Of a stretch of DNA of 64,000 nt, positions 1 through 7,929 are shown piece after piece (positions within the stretch are counted from its first letter, which is position 1; each line of letters opens with the position of its first letter). The stretch is taken from contig JBPCPV010000009.1 in the NCBI GenBank assembly GCA_050998805.1, forward strand, positions 62,001 through 126,000. Reading direction: 5' to 3'. Made by a program: the position numbers and the translations under genes. The notes beneath the pieces were generated by a model that saw only the letters and a list, made by a program, of their open reading frames with translations, had not been told where the DNA came from and made no database searches. This DNA comes from JAICKM01 sp050998805 (lineage in GTDB: Bacteria > Chloroflexota > Chloroflexia > QHBQ01 > JAICKM01).

Positions 1-859
1 TTGTCGGGTCTTTGCCGCTGAACGCGCCGCCGCCGTGTCGTGCAACGCCGCCGTATGTATCCACAATGATCTTCCGCCCGGTTACCCCGGCATCACCCAT
101 CGGCCCACCGACGACGAAGCGCCCGGTCGGGTTGATGTAGTAGTGGGTCTTCTCGTCGAGCAGGTGCGCTGGGACCACCGGCTTGACCACCTTCTCGATG
201 ATCTCCCGCTCGATCTCCTCATGGCTCACGTTGGGCGCGTGCTGAGTGGAGACTACCACCGCGTCTACCCGCACCGGCTTGCCGTAGCTGTACTCGACCG
301 TGACCTGGCTCTTGCCGTCGGGCCGCAGCCAGGGCAGGGTATTGTTGCGCCGTAACTGCGACAACTGCCGCGTCAGCTTGTTCGCCAGCGAAATCGTCAG
401 GGGCATCAGCTCCGGCGTCTCGTTGCAGGCGAAGCCGATCATCATGCCCTGGTCGCCCGCGCCGATTGCCTCAACCTCGGCGTCGGTCATCTCGCCGGTC
501 TTGCTCTCCAGCGCCTCGTCCACGCCCTGCGCGATGTCCTTCGACTGCTCCTTGATCGAAACGATCACGTTGCATGTCTCGGCGTCGAAGCCGTACTTGG
601 CGCGGGTGTAGCCGATGTCGGTCACCGTGTCGCGCACGATCTTCGGGATGTCGGCCCAGCCCTTCGTAGTGACCTCGCCCATCACCAGCACCATGCCGGT
701 CGTGGTCGCGGTCTCCACAGCAACCCGGCTCTCCGGGTCTTGGGCGAGCAGCGCGTCGAGGATCGCGTCCGAGATCTGGTCGCAGAGCTTGTCGGGGTGG
801 CCCTCGGTCACCGACTCCGATGTGAAGAAGAACTGCGGAGATTCCATGAAAGTCGTCAT
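1..859 (-). CDS. metK: S-adenosylmethionine synthetase (5' part; 3' end outside window)
   Basis: Makes S-adenosylmethionine from methionine and ATP in the cytoplasm. About 286 N-terminal residues are present. The N-terminal GHPDKLCDQISDAILD motif, GAGDQGMMIG, and the later GGPMGDAGVTGRK and GGGAFSGKDP motifs are all visible and typical. The ATG at 859 is chosen because GGGAGGT lies 5 nt upstream; a second in-frame ATG follows at 847. The reading frame runs off the left window edge, so the end is missing because of the window and not because of damage. It is the last visible gene of the riboswitch-led operon that also carries ahcY, 41 bp after the zinc-finger membrane gene. Family assignment is certain. 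Confidence 0.97.
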   Translation of the reverse strand, partial: MTTFMESPQFFFTSESVTEGHPDKLCDQISDAILDALLAQDPESRVAVETATTTGMVLVMGEVTTKGWADIPKIVRDTVTDIGYTRAKYGFDAETCNVIVSIKEQSKDIAQGVDEALESKTGEMTDAEVEAIGAGDQGMMIGFACNETPELMPLTISLANKLTRQLSQLRRNNTLPWLRPDGKSQVTVEYSYGKPVRVDAVVVSTQHAPNVSHEEIEREIIEKVVKPVVPAHLLDEKTHYYINPTGRFVVGGPMGDAGVTGRKIIVDTYGGVARHGGGAFSGKDPT

Positions 860-899
860 TATCTACCTCCCAATCGGTCCAACCGGTTATGGTCTAAAA

Positions 900-1493
900 C
901 TACGGTAAAAACGCACTGCCCAGGCCGACGTTGAATGCTATTCCAAGAAAGCAAACAGTGGCGACCAGGGTCAACAGGCTCACGCCCAGGCCAAACCCGC
1001 CTGTCCAGCGGGCCGACGACGGATTGCGCGACTTCGGCGCGTTAACCAGCGCGGCGACCGACATCCCGCAGGCGGCCAGCGCCAACGGCGCGCCGATGAC
1101 GGCCCCGAACCCGCAACAAAAGCTGAACGGCAGCGACACCAGCCCGGTGACCAGCCCGATCAGCCCCAGCGTCTCGGCCAGGGTGCTCGGCCTCGGCTGC
1201 AACACCTCCTCCGTCCACCCCGGCCTAAACGACATCGGCAGCGGCTCCAGCCGTGGGTCTTCCGACCAGTGCCGCTCTCCAGACCTTGCCCCCGGCCCCT
1301 CTCCTGGAGGGAAAGGGGAGGTTTGCTCCCCAATCCCCTCTGGGGCAGGGGGTCGGGGGGTTAGGTCGCCGTTCACATGCTCCGCGCAGTAGACCCGCCC
1401 CTCGCGGAAGTGGACGCAGAGCGCGCAGAGCGGCTTGCTGCACACCCCGCACGCCCCCATCGCTCCCACGTCGGGGTGGTTAACGCAGTTCAA
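900..1493 (-). CDS. B-box-like zinc-finger protein with three C-terminal membrane segments
   Basis: 197 residues, function unknown. The first 40 residues hold a zinc-binding pattern (C3, H6, C15, C18, C23, C26, C36, H39) resembling a B-box-type finger. A Pro/Gly-rich stretch (about 44-75) follows, then three hydrophobic segments (about 108-128, 130-152 and 164-188) like small DUF4190-type membrane proteins. It starts 3 bp after the ahcY stop and ends 41 bp before metK, so it should be co-transcribed with the methyl-cycle genes and fall under the SAM riboswitch. The Pro/Gly-rich stretch is encoded by a G/C-rich dispersed repeat and looks like an in-frame insertion. A role in SAM metabolism is inferred only from position. 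Confidence 0.8.
   Translation of the reverse strand: MNCVNHPDVGAMGACGVCSKPLCALCVHFREGRVYCAEHVNGDLTPRPPAPEGIGEQTSPFPPGEGPGARSGERHWSEDPRLEPLPMSFRPGWTEEVLQPRPSTLAETLGLIGLVTGLVSLPFSFCCGFGAVIGAPLALAACGMSVAALVNAPKSRNPSSARWTGGFGLGVSLLTLVATVCFLGIAFNVGLGSAFLP
1279..1370. repeat. G/C-rich palindromic dispersed-type repeat inside a coding sequence
   Basis: Runs of CCCC and GGGG in partly self-complementary order (for example CCCGGCCCCTCTCCTGG followed by AAAGGGGAGG, then CCCCTCTGGGGCAGGGGG). It encodes a low-complexity PRPPAPEGIGEQ...GEGPGARSG stretch between the zinc finger and the membrane segments of the host gene without breaking the frame. Boundaries are approximate. Confidence 0.55.
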
Positions 1494-1496
1494 GGA

Positions 1497-2861
1497 TCAG
1501 GTTCCCGACTCCCAGGAGGCTAGGTACTTCTGCTGCGCCTCGGTCAGCACGTCGATCTCGATGCCCATTGCCCGCAGCTTGAGCAGGGCGATCTCCTGGT
1601 CCAGTTCGGCGGGGATCGTGTAGACCTCGTTGCCGAGTTTGCCCTGCTGCTGCACCAGGTACTCCGCTGCCAGCGACTGGTTGGCGAAGCTCATGTCCAT
1701 CACGCTCGCGGGGTGGCCCTCGGCGGCGGCGAGGTTGATCAGCCTGCCCTCGCCGAGCAGGTGGAGCTTGCGGCCGTCGGGCATCGTGAACTCCTCCACG
1801 AAGTCGCGCACGGTCCGCGTCGCCGTCGCCTCAGCCCTCAGCGCCGGAATGTTGATCTCGTCGTTGAAGTGGCCGGAGTTCGCCATGATCGCTCCGTCCT
1901 TCATCGCGGCGATATGCGCCTTGTCGATCACATTCAGGTCGCCGGTGACCGTGATGAAGATCTCGCCCTCCGGCGCGACCTCCTGTAGCTTGCGGACCTC
2001 GAAACCATCCATGACCGCCTCGAGCGCGCGCACCGGGTTTACCTCGGTGACGACGACCCGCGCGCCCATGCCGCGTGCCCGGCTCGAAACGCCCCGCCCG
2101 CACCAGCCGTAGCCGACCACGACCACGACCTTGCCCGCGAGCAAGATGTTCGTCGCCCGGAGTATGCCGTCGAGCGTGCTCTGGCCGGTGCCGTAGCGGT
2201 TGTCGAAGAGGTGTTTCGTGTCCGACTCGTTGACCGCGATCACCGGGAACTTGAGCACGCCGTCCTTCGCCATCGCTTTCAGGCGGATCACGCCGGTCGT
2301 CGTCTCCTCGCTGCTGCCGAGTATGTTCTGGAAGAGCGCGCGCCGCTCCTCCTCGGTCAACGCCTCGACCCACGCGCGCACCACCGGGTGAAGGTCGCCC
2401 AGCCGTCCTAGCTCGATGAAGTTGAGCGCCGACACCAGGTCCGCGCCGTCGTCCATCGTGATCTGGGGCCTGTGGGCCAGCGCCGCCGCGATATGCTTGT
2501 AGTAGGTGGGCGTGTCCTCGCCCTTGGTCGCGTAGACCCGGATGCCGTAGTGCTTGACCAGCGCGGCGGCCACGTCGTCCTGTGTCGAGAGTGGGTTGCT
2601 CGCGCAGAACACGAGGTCGGCGCCCCCGGCCTGTAGCGTCAGCGCCAGGTTCGCCGTCTCTGCGGTGATGTGCAGGCAGGCGGCGAGGCGCTTGCCTTTG
2701 AGCGGCTGCTCTTTGGCGAACCGCTCGCGCAGCAGCGCCAGCACCGGCATCTCCTTTGCCGCCCACTCGATCCGCAGCTTGCCCCTGTCGGCCAGCCCCA
2801 GATCCCTCACGTCATACTGCTCGGCAGCCGTCGCCGCCGTCTTCTCCACTGTAGTTACCAT
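1497..2861 (-). CDS. ahcY: Adenosylhomocysteinase (S-adenosylhomocysteine hydrolase)
   Basis: Reversibly splits S-adenosylhomocysteine into homocysteine and adenosine, removing the inhibitory by-product of SAM-dependent methylation. 454 residues, normal for the bacterial enzyme. Visible signatures: HITAETANLALTL (64-76), the substrate-site block NESDTKHLFDNRYGTG (211-226), the NAD-binding glycine motif GYGWCGRG (250-257), and SGHFNDEI and LINLAAAEGHP near the C-terminus. The ATG at 2861 has AAGGAG 7 nt upstream. It sits in the operon between the PfkB kinase and the zinc-finger membrane gene, and its upstream gap contains heptamer repeats. Confidence 0.97.
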   Translation of the reverse strand: MVTTVEKTAATAAEQYDVRDLGLADRGKLRIEWAAKEMPVLALLRERFAKEQPLKGKRLAACLHITAETANLALTLQAGGADLVFCASNPLSTQDDVAAALVKHYGIRVYATKGEDTPTYYKHIAAALAHRPQITMDDGADLVSALNFIELGRLGDLHPVVRAWVEALTEEERRALFQNILGSSEETTTGVIRLKAMAKDGVLKFPVIAVNESDTKHLFDNRYGTGQSTLDGILRATNILLAGKVVVVVGYGWCGRGVSSRARGMGARVVVTEVNPVRALEAVMDGFEVRKLQEVAPEGEIFITVTGDLNVIDKAHIAAMKDGAIMANSGHFNDEINIPALRAEATATRTVRDFVEEFTMPDGRKLHLLGEGRLINLAAAEGHPASVMDMSFANQSLAAEYLVQQQGKLGNEVYTIPAELDQEIALLKLRAMGIEIDVLTEAQQKYLASWESGT

Positions 2862-2872
2862 GACTCTGCTCC

Positions 2873-2900
2873 TTAGTTGTTAGTTGTTAGTTGTTGGTTG
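2873..2900. repeat. Heptamer tandem repeat (TTAGTTG)4
   Basis: Three exact copies of TTAGTTG plus one TTGGTTG lie head to tail in the 66-bp gap between ahcY and the upstream kinase gene. This is one instance of the 7-bp-period repeats seen across the window. The transcript of the methyl-cycle operon must pass through it. Confidence 0.85.
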
Positions 2901-2927
2901 CCAGGTGGCCCCGAGCAGGCGTCATGG

Positions 2928-3872
2928 CTAGATCTCGATAGTAGTGCCGAAGTTCTCGGCATAGCGCGCGGCGAACTCGCTGCGCGTGTAGGAGTGGGAC
3001 TGCGTGCCGTAGCACTCAATCGAATAGACGGCGGCGAGCGAAGCCACGCGGCCCGTCTGCTCCATACCCCAACCTTTGGTTAGACCATGCACAAACCCCG
3101 CCGCATATGCGTCCCCCGCTCCGGTCGGGTCAACAACCTCGCCGGGTATCGCGATCGGGATCTGGTATTCGGCGTCGCGGGTGCGGATCAGCGACCCGCC
3201 TTCGCCGAGCGTCGTGACCACGAACTCCGCGTAACGAAGCATATCGTGGGCGGTCAGCCCAGTCTTGTTGTGCATCATCTCATATTCGTAATCATTGGCG
3301 ATGATCGCTCGTGCGCCCTCAATGCCGGTCAGCAACTCCTCTGCGCTCAGGCGTATGATCTGCTGTGCGGGCACATAGACGTAGGGCACCTCACCGGCCC
3401 GGCACTCCTGCGTGAAGCGCAGCATCGCGGTAGGCTCGGTGGGAGCTACCACCACGAGGTCCGACCCGCCCAGTTCGAGGGGTGCCAGCGAAAGTTCGGC
3501 GTCGCGGGCCATCGCGCCCGGATAGAACCCGGTGATCTGGTTGTTGTCCCAGTCTGTGGTGATGAAGCAGGTGGCGGTGAACTGCTCTTGGACGCGGTTC
3601 ACAGCCTGGGTGTCCACGCCGATCTCCTCCAACTGCTCGGCGTACTCCGCGAAGTCAGGCCCTGCGCTGCTGTATATCACCGGCCTCGAGCCGAGCAACG
3701 CCAGCGTCCATGCGATATTACCGGCGCACCCGCCGCGCTGCTTCTTGAGGGTATCCACTAGGAAGCTGACGTTGAGCTTGTGTATCTTGTCGGCCAGGAT
3801 GTGCTCGTGGAAATGGCCGGGGAAGTCCATGATGTTATCGAAGGCGATCGACCCGGTGACGACGATGCTCAT
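2928..3872 (-). CDS. PfkB-family carbohydrate/nucleoside kinase, probable adenosine kinase
   Basis: 314 residues of the ribokinase (PfkB) fold. Signature 1 is seen as QRGGCAGNIAWTLALLG (45-61) and signature 2 as DPTGAGDAYAAGF (248-260), which carries the catalytic Asp254 and the anion hole. Fold members phosphorylate sugars or nucleosides. Position as first gene after a SAM riboswitch and directly before ahcY suggests the substrate is adenosine released by ahcY; this is inference from context. The ATG at 3872 has GGGGAG 5 nt upstream. The 5' leader is about 230 nt and contains the riboswitch and its terminator. Confidence 0.88.
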   Translation of the reverse strand: MSIVVTGSIAFDNIMDFPGHFHEHILADKIHKLNVSFLVDTLKKQRGGCAGNIAWTLALLGSRPVIYSSAGPDFAEYAEQLEEIGVDTQAVNRVQEQFTATCFITTDWDNNQITGFYPGAMARDAELSLAPLELGGSDLVVVAPTEPTAMLRFTQECRAGEVPYVYVPAQQIIRLSAEELLTGIEGARAIIANDYEYEMMHNKTGLTAHDMLRYAEFVVTTLGEGGSLIRTRDAEYQIPIAIPGEVVDPTGAGDAYAAGFVHGLTKGWGMEQTGRVASLAAVYSIECYGTQSHSYTRSEFAARYAENFGTTIEI

Positions 3873-3896
3873 TCATACTCCCCAGTTTCGTGTGCA

Positions 3897-3929
3897 ATAA
3901 AAAACTCTCATCGCATGACACAATGAGAG
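3897..3929 (-). terminator. Rho-independent terminator of the SAM riboswitch expression platform
   Basis: On the minus strand CTCTCAT, an 11-nt loop and ATGAGAG are followed by TTTTTTATT. The 5' arm CTCTCAT can instead pair with GATGAGAG at the 3' end of the aptamer (plus coordinates 3949-3956), giving a mutually exclusive antiterminator. Confidence 0.92.
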
Positions 3930-3948
3930 GCTGGCCTGGCGGGCCGTT

Positions 3949-4078
3949 CTCTCATCTTTCAGCAGCAGACGCCGGAGCTTGCTGACGGATTTGGCACCCG
4001 TGACCGAGTCGCTGACGCGACCCGCACCGGGTTGTCGGGCTTCACAGGGCCGGTCCCTCCACCCTCTCGATGAGTACG
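3949..4078 (-). promoter_or_regulatory. SAM-I (S-box) riboswitch aptamer
   Basis: Reading the minus strand, CTCATCGAGAG, GGTGGAGGGA, GGCCC, TGAAGCCCGACAACC, GGGTGCCAAATCC and a closing GATGAG appear in the order and spacing of the S-box consensus. P1 is CTCATC (4069-4074) with GATGAG (3951-3956). SAM binding stabilises P1, frees CTCTCAT to build the terminator and turns off the kinase-ahcY-zinc protein-metK operon. A covariance-model search would be the formal test, but the conserved core is unmistakable. Confidence 0.95.
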
Positions 4079-4110
4079 TGCTATTCAGTTATGCCCGTGT
4101 AGGCGAGCTA

Positions 4111-4139
4111 ATCATAGCAGATCGGCGGCGGGATGTCAA
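4111..4139 (-). promoter_or_regulatory. Sigma70-type promoter of the methyl-cycle operon
   Basis: Minus-strand TTGACA (4134-4139), a 17-bp spacer and TATGAT (4111-4116). The -35 box contains the TGA stop codon of the upstream ABC permease gene, so the two transcription units abut. Expected start of transcription is about 30 nt before the riboswitch P1 stem. Confidence 0.88.
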
Positions 4140-5515
4140 GCAGAATCCGCGCCGGGTGCGGGTGCCGCCTTGCGGGGGCTGCGACGCCCGCGTAGGACGC
4201 TCAGGACGCCGAGGCGTTGCCCGTAGTGGAGGACACCGTTGCGATATAGCCGCGCCGCAAGCCAGAGCATCACGAGGATGGTCACGATCATCAGCCCGAG
4301 TGCCAGAATGATCTCGCCAGGCGAAACTTGTCCAACGCCGATGCGGGCGATCATAAGCGTGGGCGTGAACACCGGCACGAAGGAGAGAACCTTCACCCAG
4401 GTCTCGTTGATCGCCGGCAGCGCCGCGACGCCCAGAATATACCCAGGCAGGAGCAGGATCTGCAACGGCCCCACGGCCTGGTTGACCTCTTCGGGCCGGC
4501 TGACCAGCGATCCCAGCCCGGCGTAGAGCGTGCTGTAGAGCGCGAAGCCGAGCAAGAAGAAGAGCAGCGCGAACAGTAGCAGGCTCACTGAGGAGCCGGT
4601 GATGTTGATCGGGCTGGGGCCGACGGTGCCCTGGAGCGCGGCGCTGATCGGGCCTTGCAGCAAGAAGCCGACTATGGCCGCGCCGATGAAAGCGCCCATC
4701 TGCGTGAAGGCGGCGGCACCCACGCCGAGGATCTTACCGGCCATCAGCTGCGTCGGGGTGGCCGCGTTGATCATGATCTCCATGATGCGCGAGCTTTTTT
4801 CCTCGACCACGCCTCCGGCGATCCAGCTCCCATACATGACGATCATCGAGTACATCAACACGACCATTACGGTGGTAATGGCATAATCTGCGATGTTTTC
4901 GGCGTCGCTCTTGCCGTTATTGAACGTGTTGTTGCTCGTGCTGGTGATCGTGAAGCGAGCGGGACTAAAGGCTTGCTGCTGCTGCGCCACGGTGAGTCCG
5001 GCGCGCTGTAGCCGGTCGGAGGCCGTCAGCGCATTCAGCGTCTCGCGGACCTGGGCCACCGAAGCACTGTCGGGGTCGCGCTTGGTGGTGTAATGGAATG
5101 TGAGGTCTCCATTCGCGCCGCGCCCGATCACCAGCAGCGAGTCGAGGTTGTGGTCTTTGACCTGCTGTTCGAGGGCTGCGGCGTCCGTCGTCCCTGCGGC
5201 AGAGACGAGGAAAGCGGGTTTGCTGCCCGGCGTCCCCGCAGTGACACGCGATCCGGTCGCGTTTAACCTCGCGTCCAGGTATCCGACCAGGCCCGCCGTA
5301 TCCTGGCCTGCCACAGAGCTAGCCTGGTTGAGCACCACCACTCTCGTCTGGGCGTCGCCCTGTGTGAACGCCTGGATGATCGTCGGCACAAACGGGCCGA
5401 TCAGTGCCAGGGCCACCATCACGAGCGTGGCGATCAGGAACGTCCGCTTACGCACCCGCTCCCGGTACTCGCGCCCGATGATCAAGCCTATGTTGCTCAG
5501 GGTATTCGGTGCCAT
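4136..5515 (-). CDS. ABC transporter permease (ABC-2 / NatB-YhaP type)
   Basis: 459 residues. An N-terminal cytosolic arm (NIGLIIGREYRERVRKR) leads into a first membrane helix, then a large extracytoplasmic domain of about 180 residues, then five or more hydrophobic helices in the C-terminal half, the usual layout of ABC-2 exporters. ATG at 5515 is preferred because AAGAAGG lies 6-7 nt upstream; a GTG at 5542 would overlap the ATPase stop as GTGA and is the alternative. It pairs with the ATPase encoded immediately upstream. Substrate is not predictable; relatives export sodium, peptides or drugs. Confidence 0.88.
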   Translation of the reverse strand: MAPNTLSNIGLIIGREYRERVRKRTFLIATLVMVALALIGPFVPTIIQAFTQGDAQTRVVVLNQASSVAGQDTAGLVGYLDARLNATGSRVTAGTPGSKPAFLVSAAGTTDAAALEQQVKDHNLDSLLVIGRGANGDLTFHYTTKRDPDSASVAQVRETLNALTASDRLQRAGLTVAQQQQAFSPARFTITSTSNNTFNNGKSDAENIADYAITTVMVVLMYSMIVMYGSWIAGGVVEEKSSRIMEIMINAATPTQLMAGKILGVGAAAFTQMGAFIGAAIVGFLLQGPISAALQGTVGPSPINITGSSVSLLLFALLFFLLGFALYSTLYAGLGSLVSRPEEVNQAVGPLQILLLPGYILGVAALPAINETWVKVLSFVPVFTPTLMIARIGVGQVSPGEIILALGLMIVTILVMLWLAARLYRNGVLHYGQRLGVLSVLRGRRSPRKAAPAPGADSA

Positions 5516-5538
5516 GCGCGCCCTTCTTTCCTCACGAA

Positions 5539-6495
5539 TCACGCCCTCGCCAACTCGTAGGCGGGGGCGTCGGCGGAGCCGAGGCCCGCAGCTTCCAGCC
5601 CGCCGACGCGCTCGATGAAGATATCGTCGAGCGAGGGATCGGCGATCTGGAACAGAGTGACCTCTCCGCCCCGGCTCAACGCCGCCTGCAAGATCCCGTC
5701 GGGCGTGGCGGGCGCGCTCAGGTGAAGCTCCACATAATCCCGGCCCCGGCGCGTGACGCTCACGCCCGGCATCTGGTCGAGCCAGGCGATCTCGGGGTCG
5801 TTGTCGAGCGCCAACTGCACGACCTTGCGCCCTGCGCTCCGCTTGATCTGCCGCACGCTGCCTGCCACCACGATCCGGCCCCGGTTGATGATCGCGATGT
5901 CCTCGCAGATCTCCTCGACGGTGCTCATCTCATGGGTGGAGAAGATGATCGTCTTGCCGCGCCGGTGCATCTCCAACAGCGCGTCCTTCAGCACCCGCTC
6001 GTTGACAGGGTCCAGCCCGCTAAAGGGTTCGTCCATGATCAGGATCTCGGGGTCGTGTAAAATCGCGGCGAGGAACTGGATCTTTTGCTGGTTGCCCTTG
6101 CTCAGCTCGTCCACCTTCTTGGTGCGGTTCTGGGTGATCTGCAAACGCTCCAGCCAGTAATCAATGTCGCGCTGAACCTCGGCGCGTGGGCGGCCATAGA
6201 GCCGCGCCAGAAAGAGGAGCTGGTCGGCGACCTGCATCTTGGGGTAGAGGCCGCGCTCTTCGGGCAGGTAGCCCCAGGCTTTGCGCGGCACGTCCGCAGC
6301 CGGTTGCCCCTGCCAGATGATCCGCCCGGCGTCGGGCTGGTAGATGTTGAGGATCATGCGGATCGTCGTCGTCTTGCCCGCGCCGTTGGGTCCGAGGAAG
6401 CCGAAGACTTCGCCCTGCTTCACCTCGAAGCTCACTCCGTCCACGGCCGGGATGCCGTTGAACGCTTTGCTGACCTCTTCTACGACCAGTGCCAT
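5539..6495 (-). CDS. ABC transporter ATP-binding protein (NatA-like)
   Basis: 318 residues. Walker A GPNGAGKTT (35-43), a divergent signature LSKGNQQK (131-138) in place of LSGGQ, Walker B ILIMDEP (151-157), D-loop SGLDP and the switch His in FSTHEM. The C-terminal extension of about 100 residues is like that of NatA/YhaQ exporter ATPases. The ATG has GGAGGG 5 nt upstream. It forms a two-gene transcription unit with the permease and is driven from the divergent promoter shared with the sigma factor gene. Confidence 0.95.
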   Translation of the reverse strand: MALVVEEVSKAFNGIPAVDGVSFEVKQGEVFGFLGPNGAGKTTTIRMILNIYQPDAGRIIWQGQPAADVPRKAWGYLPEERGLYPKMQVADQLLFLARLYGRPRAEVQRDIDYWLERLQITQNRTKKVDELSKGNQQKIQFLAAILHDPEILIMDEPFSGLDPVNERVLKDALLEMHRRGKTIIFSTHEMSTVEEICEDIAIINRGRIVVAGSVRQIKRSAGRKVVQLALDNDPEIAWLDQMPGVSVTRRGRDYVELHLSAPATPDGILQAALSRGGEVTLFQIADPSLDDIFIERVGGLEAAGLGSADAPAYELARA

Positions 6496-6522
6496 GCAGC
6501 CCTCCTGTCTCTCATACGGCGT

Positions 6523-6551
6523 AGTTTACTTTGCAGCAGATCGCTTGTCAA
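6523..6551 (-). promoter_or_regulatory. Promoter for the ABC exporter genes
   Basis: Minus-strand TTGACA (6546-6551), 17-bp spacer, TAAACT (6523-6528). Its -35 box is one arm of the palindrome TTGTCAAG-CC-CTTGACAA (6545-6562), whose other arm is the -35 box of the divergent sigma factor promoter. Confidence 0.7.
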
Positions 6552-6555
6552 GCCC

Positions 6556-6584
6556 TTGACAAACTTCGTGAAATATGGTACAAA
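6556..6584 (+). promoter_or_regulatory. Promoter for the primary-type sigma factor gene
   Basis: TTGACA (6556-6561), 17-bp spacer, TACAAA (6579-6584). The leader to the GTG start is about 220 nt and contains an AACGTT...AACGTT inverted pair around 6620-6645. The -35 box is half of an 8-bp inverted repeat shared with the opposite promoter. Confidence 0.7.
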
Positions 6585-6810
6585 TGTAGCATGTCGTATC
6601 ACGCCGTCGGCCGGGCATGAAACGTTTCGTTCTGTCGGAACGTTATATTAATGAGGGCACACCCGACCGTGGGAAGCTGTGCCTATATGTCATGCGGTGC
6701 CGTTTGGGGCTGGTCGAACTAATCTGAGAAAGGATTGAACCCCGAGTCTGAACCCTGTGGCCGCCGCCCCTTGCGTCGGTTTGCGAACGGGATAGGCAGG
6801 TGCGGACACC

Positions 6811-7929
6811 GTGATGGAGACCGTGACGCGGTATACTCTATATGATCTCGACGATCTAGACTTCCAGACTTTCGTGGGCGATGAGCCTGGGAGCCTGGAT
6901 CTGGAGCTAGTGGAAGAGGAGCACGCAGTGATGGAATTGAACGAAAGCCCGGATGCGAGCGGCGGAGCAGTCGAGGTCGAGCATCTCTTGCATCTCGAAC
7001 CGATCAGCGGCTTCGATCATAAGAGTGCTGAGGACTCTGTCGGCATGTATCTCCGCGAAATCGGGCGGGTCTCTCTTCTCTCCGCCACAGACGAAATCTC
7101 GTTGGCGATCAGCATGGAACGCGGCAAGATGGCGATGAACCGGCTTGCAGTCGGAAGTCTGACCACCGATGAGCGCCACCGCCTCCGAACAGAGCACGCA
7201 CGAGGCGTAGCCTCCCGCCGCCGCTTGATCGAGGCGAACCTCCGCCTTGTGGTCAGCGTCGCCCGCAAATACGCCGGGCGCGGCATCTCCCTGCTCGATC
7301 TGATCCAGGAGGGTAACTTCGGCCTGCTCCGTGCCGTGGACCGCTTCGACTACCGCAAGGGACACCGTTTCAGCACCTATGCCACCTGGTGGATACGTCA
7401 GGCGATTACCCGCGCCATCGCGGACCAGAGCCGCACGATCCGGCTGCCGGTCCACATGGTCGAGGCAGTCGGCAGGCTGACGCAGGTCTCTCACCGCCTC
7501 CAGCAGGAACTCGGCCGCGAGCCGACCGCCGACGAGATCGCCCTGACGATGCACATCACCGCAGACAAGGTCCGCCAGATCGTCGGCGCGTCCCAGCAGA
7601 CCATCTCGCTCGAAATGCCAATCGGCGAAGAGGAAGATGCTGCGCTCGGCGACATCATCGAGGATCGCAACATCATCCCGCCTGCGGAGGCGGCGAGCCA
7701 TCAGATCCTCAAGGAGGAGGTCGCCGATATGCTCGGCACGCTCACGCCCCGCGAGCAGCGCGTGATCCAGCTCCGCTACGGCCTCGAGGACGGCTACAAC
7801 CGCACGCTTGCCGAACTCGGCGAGGAGTTGGGCGTCTCCCGTGAGCGCGTCCGCCAGATCGAGGCCGAGGCCCTCACGAAGCTTCGCGCCGCAAAGGAGA
7901 CCCGCCGCCTCAAGGAGTACCTCGACTGA
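6811..7929 (+). CDS. sigA: RNA polymerase sigma factor, RpoD/SigA family
   Basis: 372 residues. After a short acidic N-terminus, region 1.2 (DSVGMYLREIGRVSLL), region 2 (ANLRLVVSVARKYAGRGISL; then FSTYATWWIRQAITRAI), region 3 and region 4 with the helix-turn-helix LGVSRERVRQIEAEALTKLR are all present. The polymerase-binding and -10-recognition stretches are complete, so it should be active. The GTG at 6811 is followed directly by an ATG, so the start could be 3 nt later. Length and region 1.2 place it in group 1/2. Whether it is the sole housekeeping factor cannot be judged from one window. Confidence 0.93.
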   Translation: MMETVTRYTLYDLDDLDFQTFVGDEPGSLDLELVEEEHAVMELNESPDASGGAVEVEHLLHLEPISGFDHKSAEDSVGMYLREIGRVSLLSATDEISLAISMERGKMAMNRLAVGSLTTDERHRLRTEHARGVASRRRLIEANLRLVVSVARKYAGRGISLLDLIQEGNFGLLRAVDRFDYRKGHRFSTYATWWIRQAITRAIADQSRTIRLPVHMVEAVGRLTQVSHRLQQELGREPTADEIALTMHITADKVRQIVGASQQTISLEMPIGEEEDAALGDIIEDRNIIPPAEAASHQILKEEVADMLGTLTPREQRVIQLRYGLEDGYNRTLAELGEELGVSRERVRQIEAEALTKLRAAKETRRLKEYLD

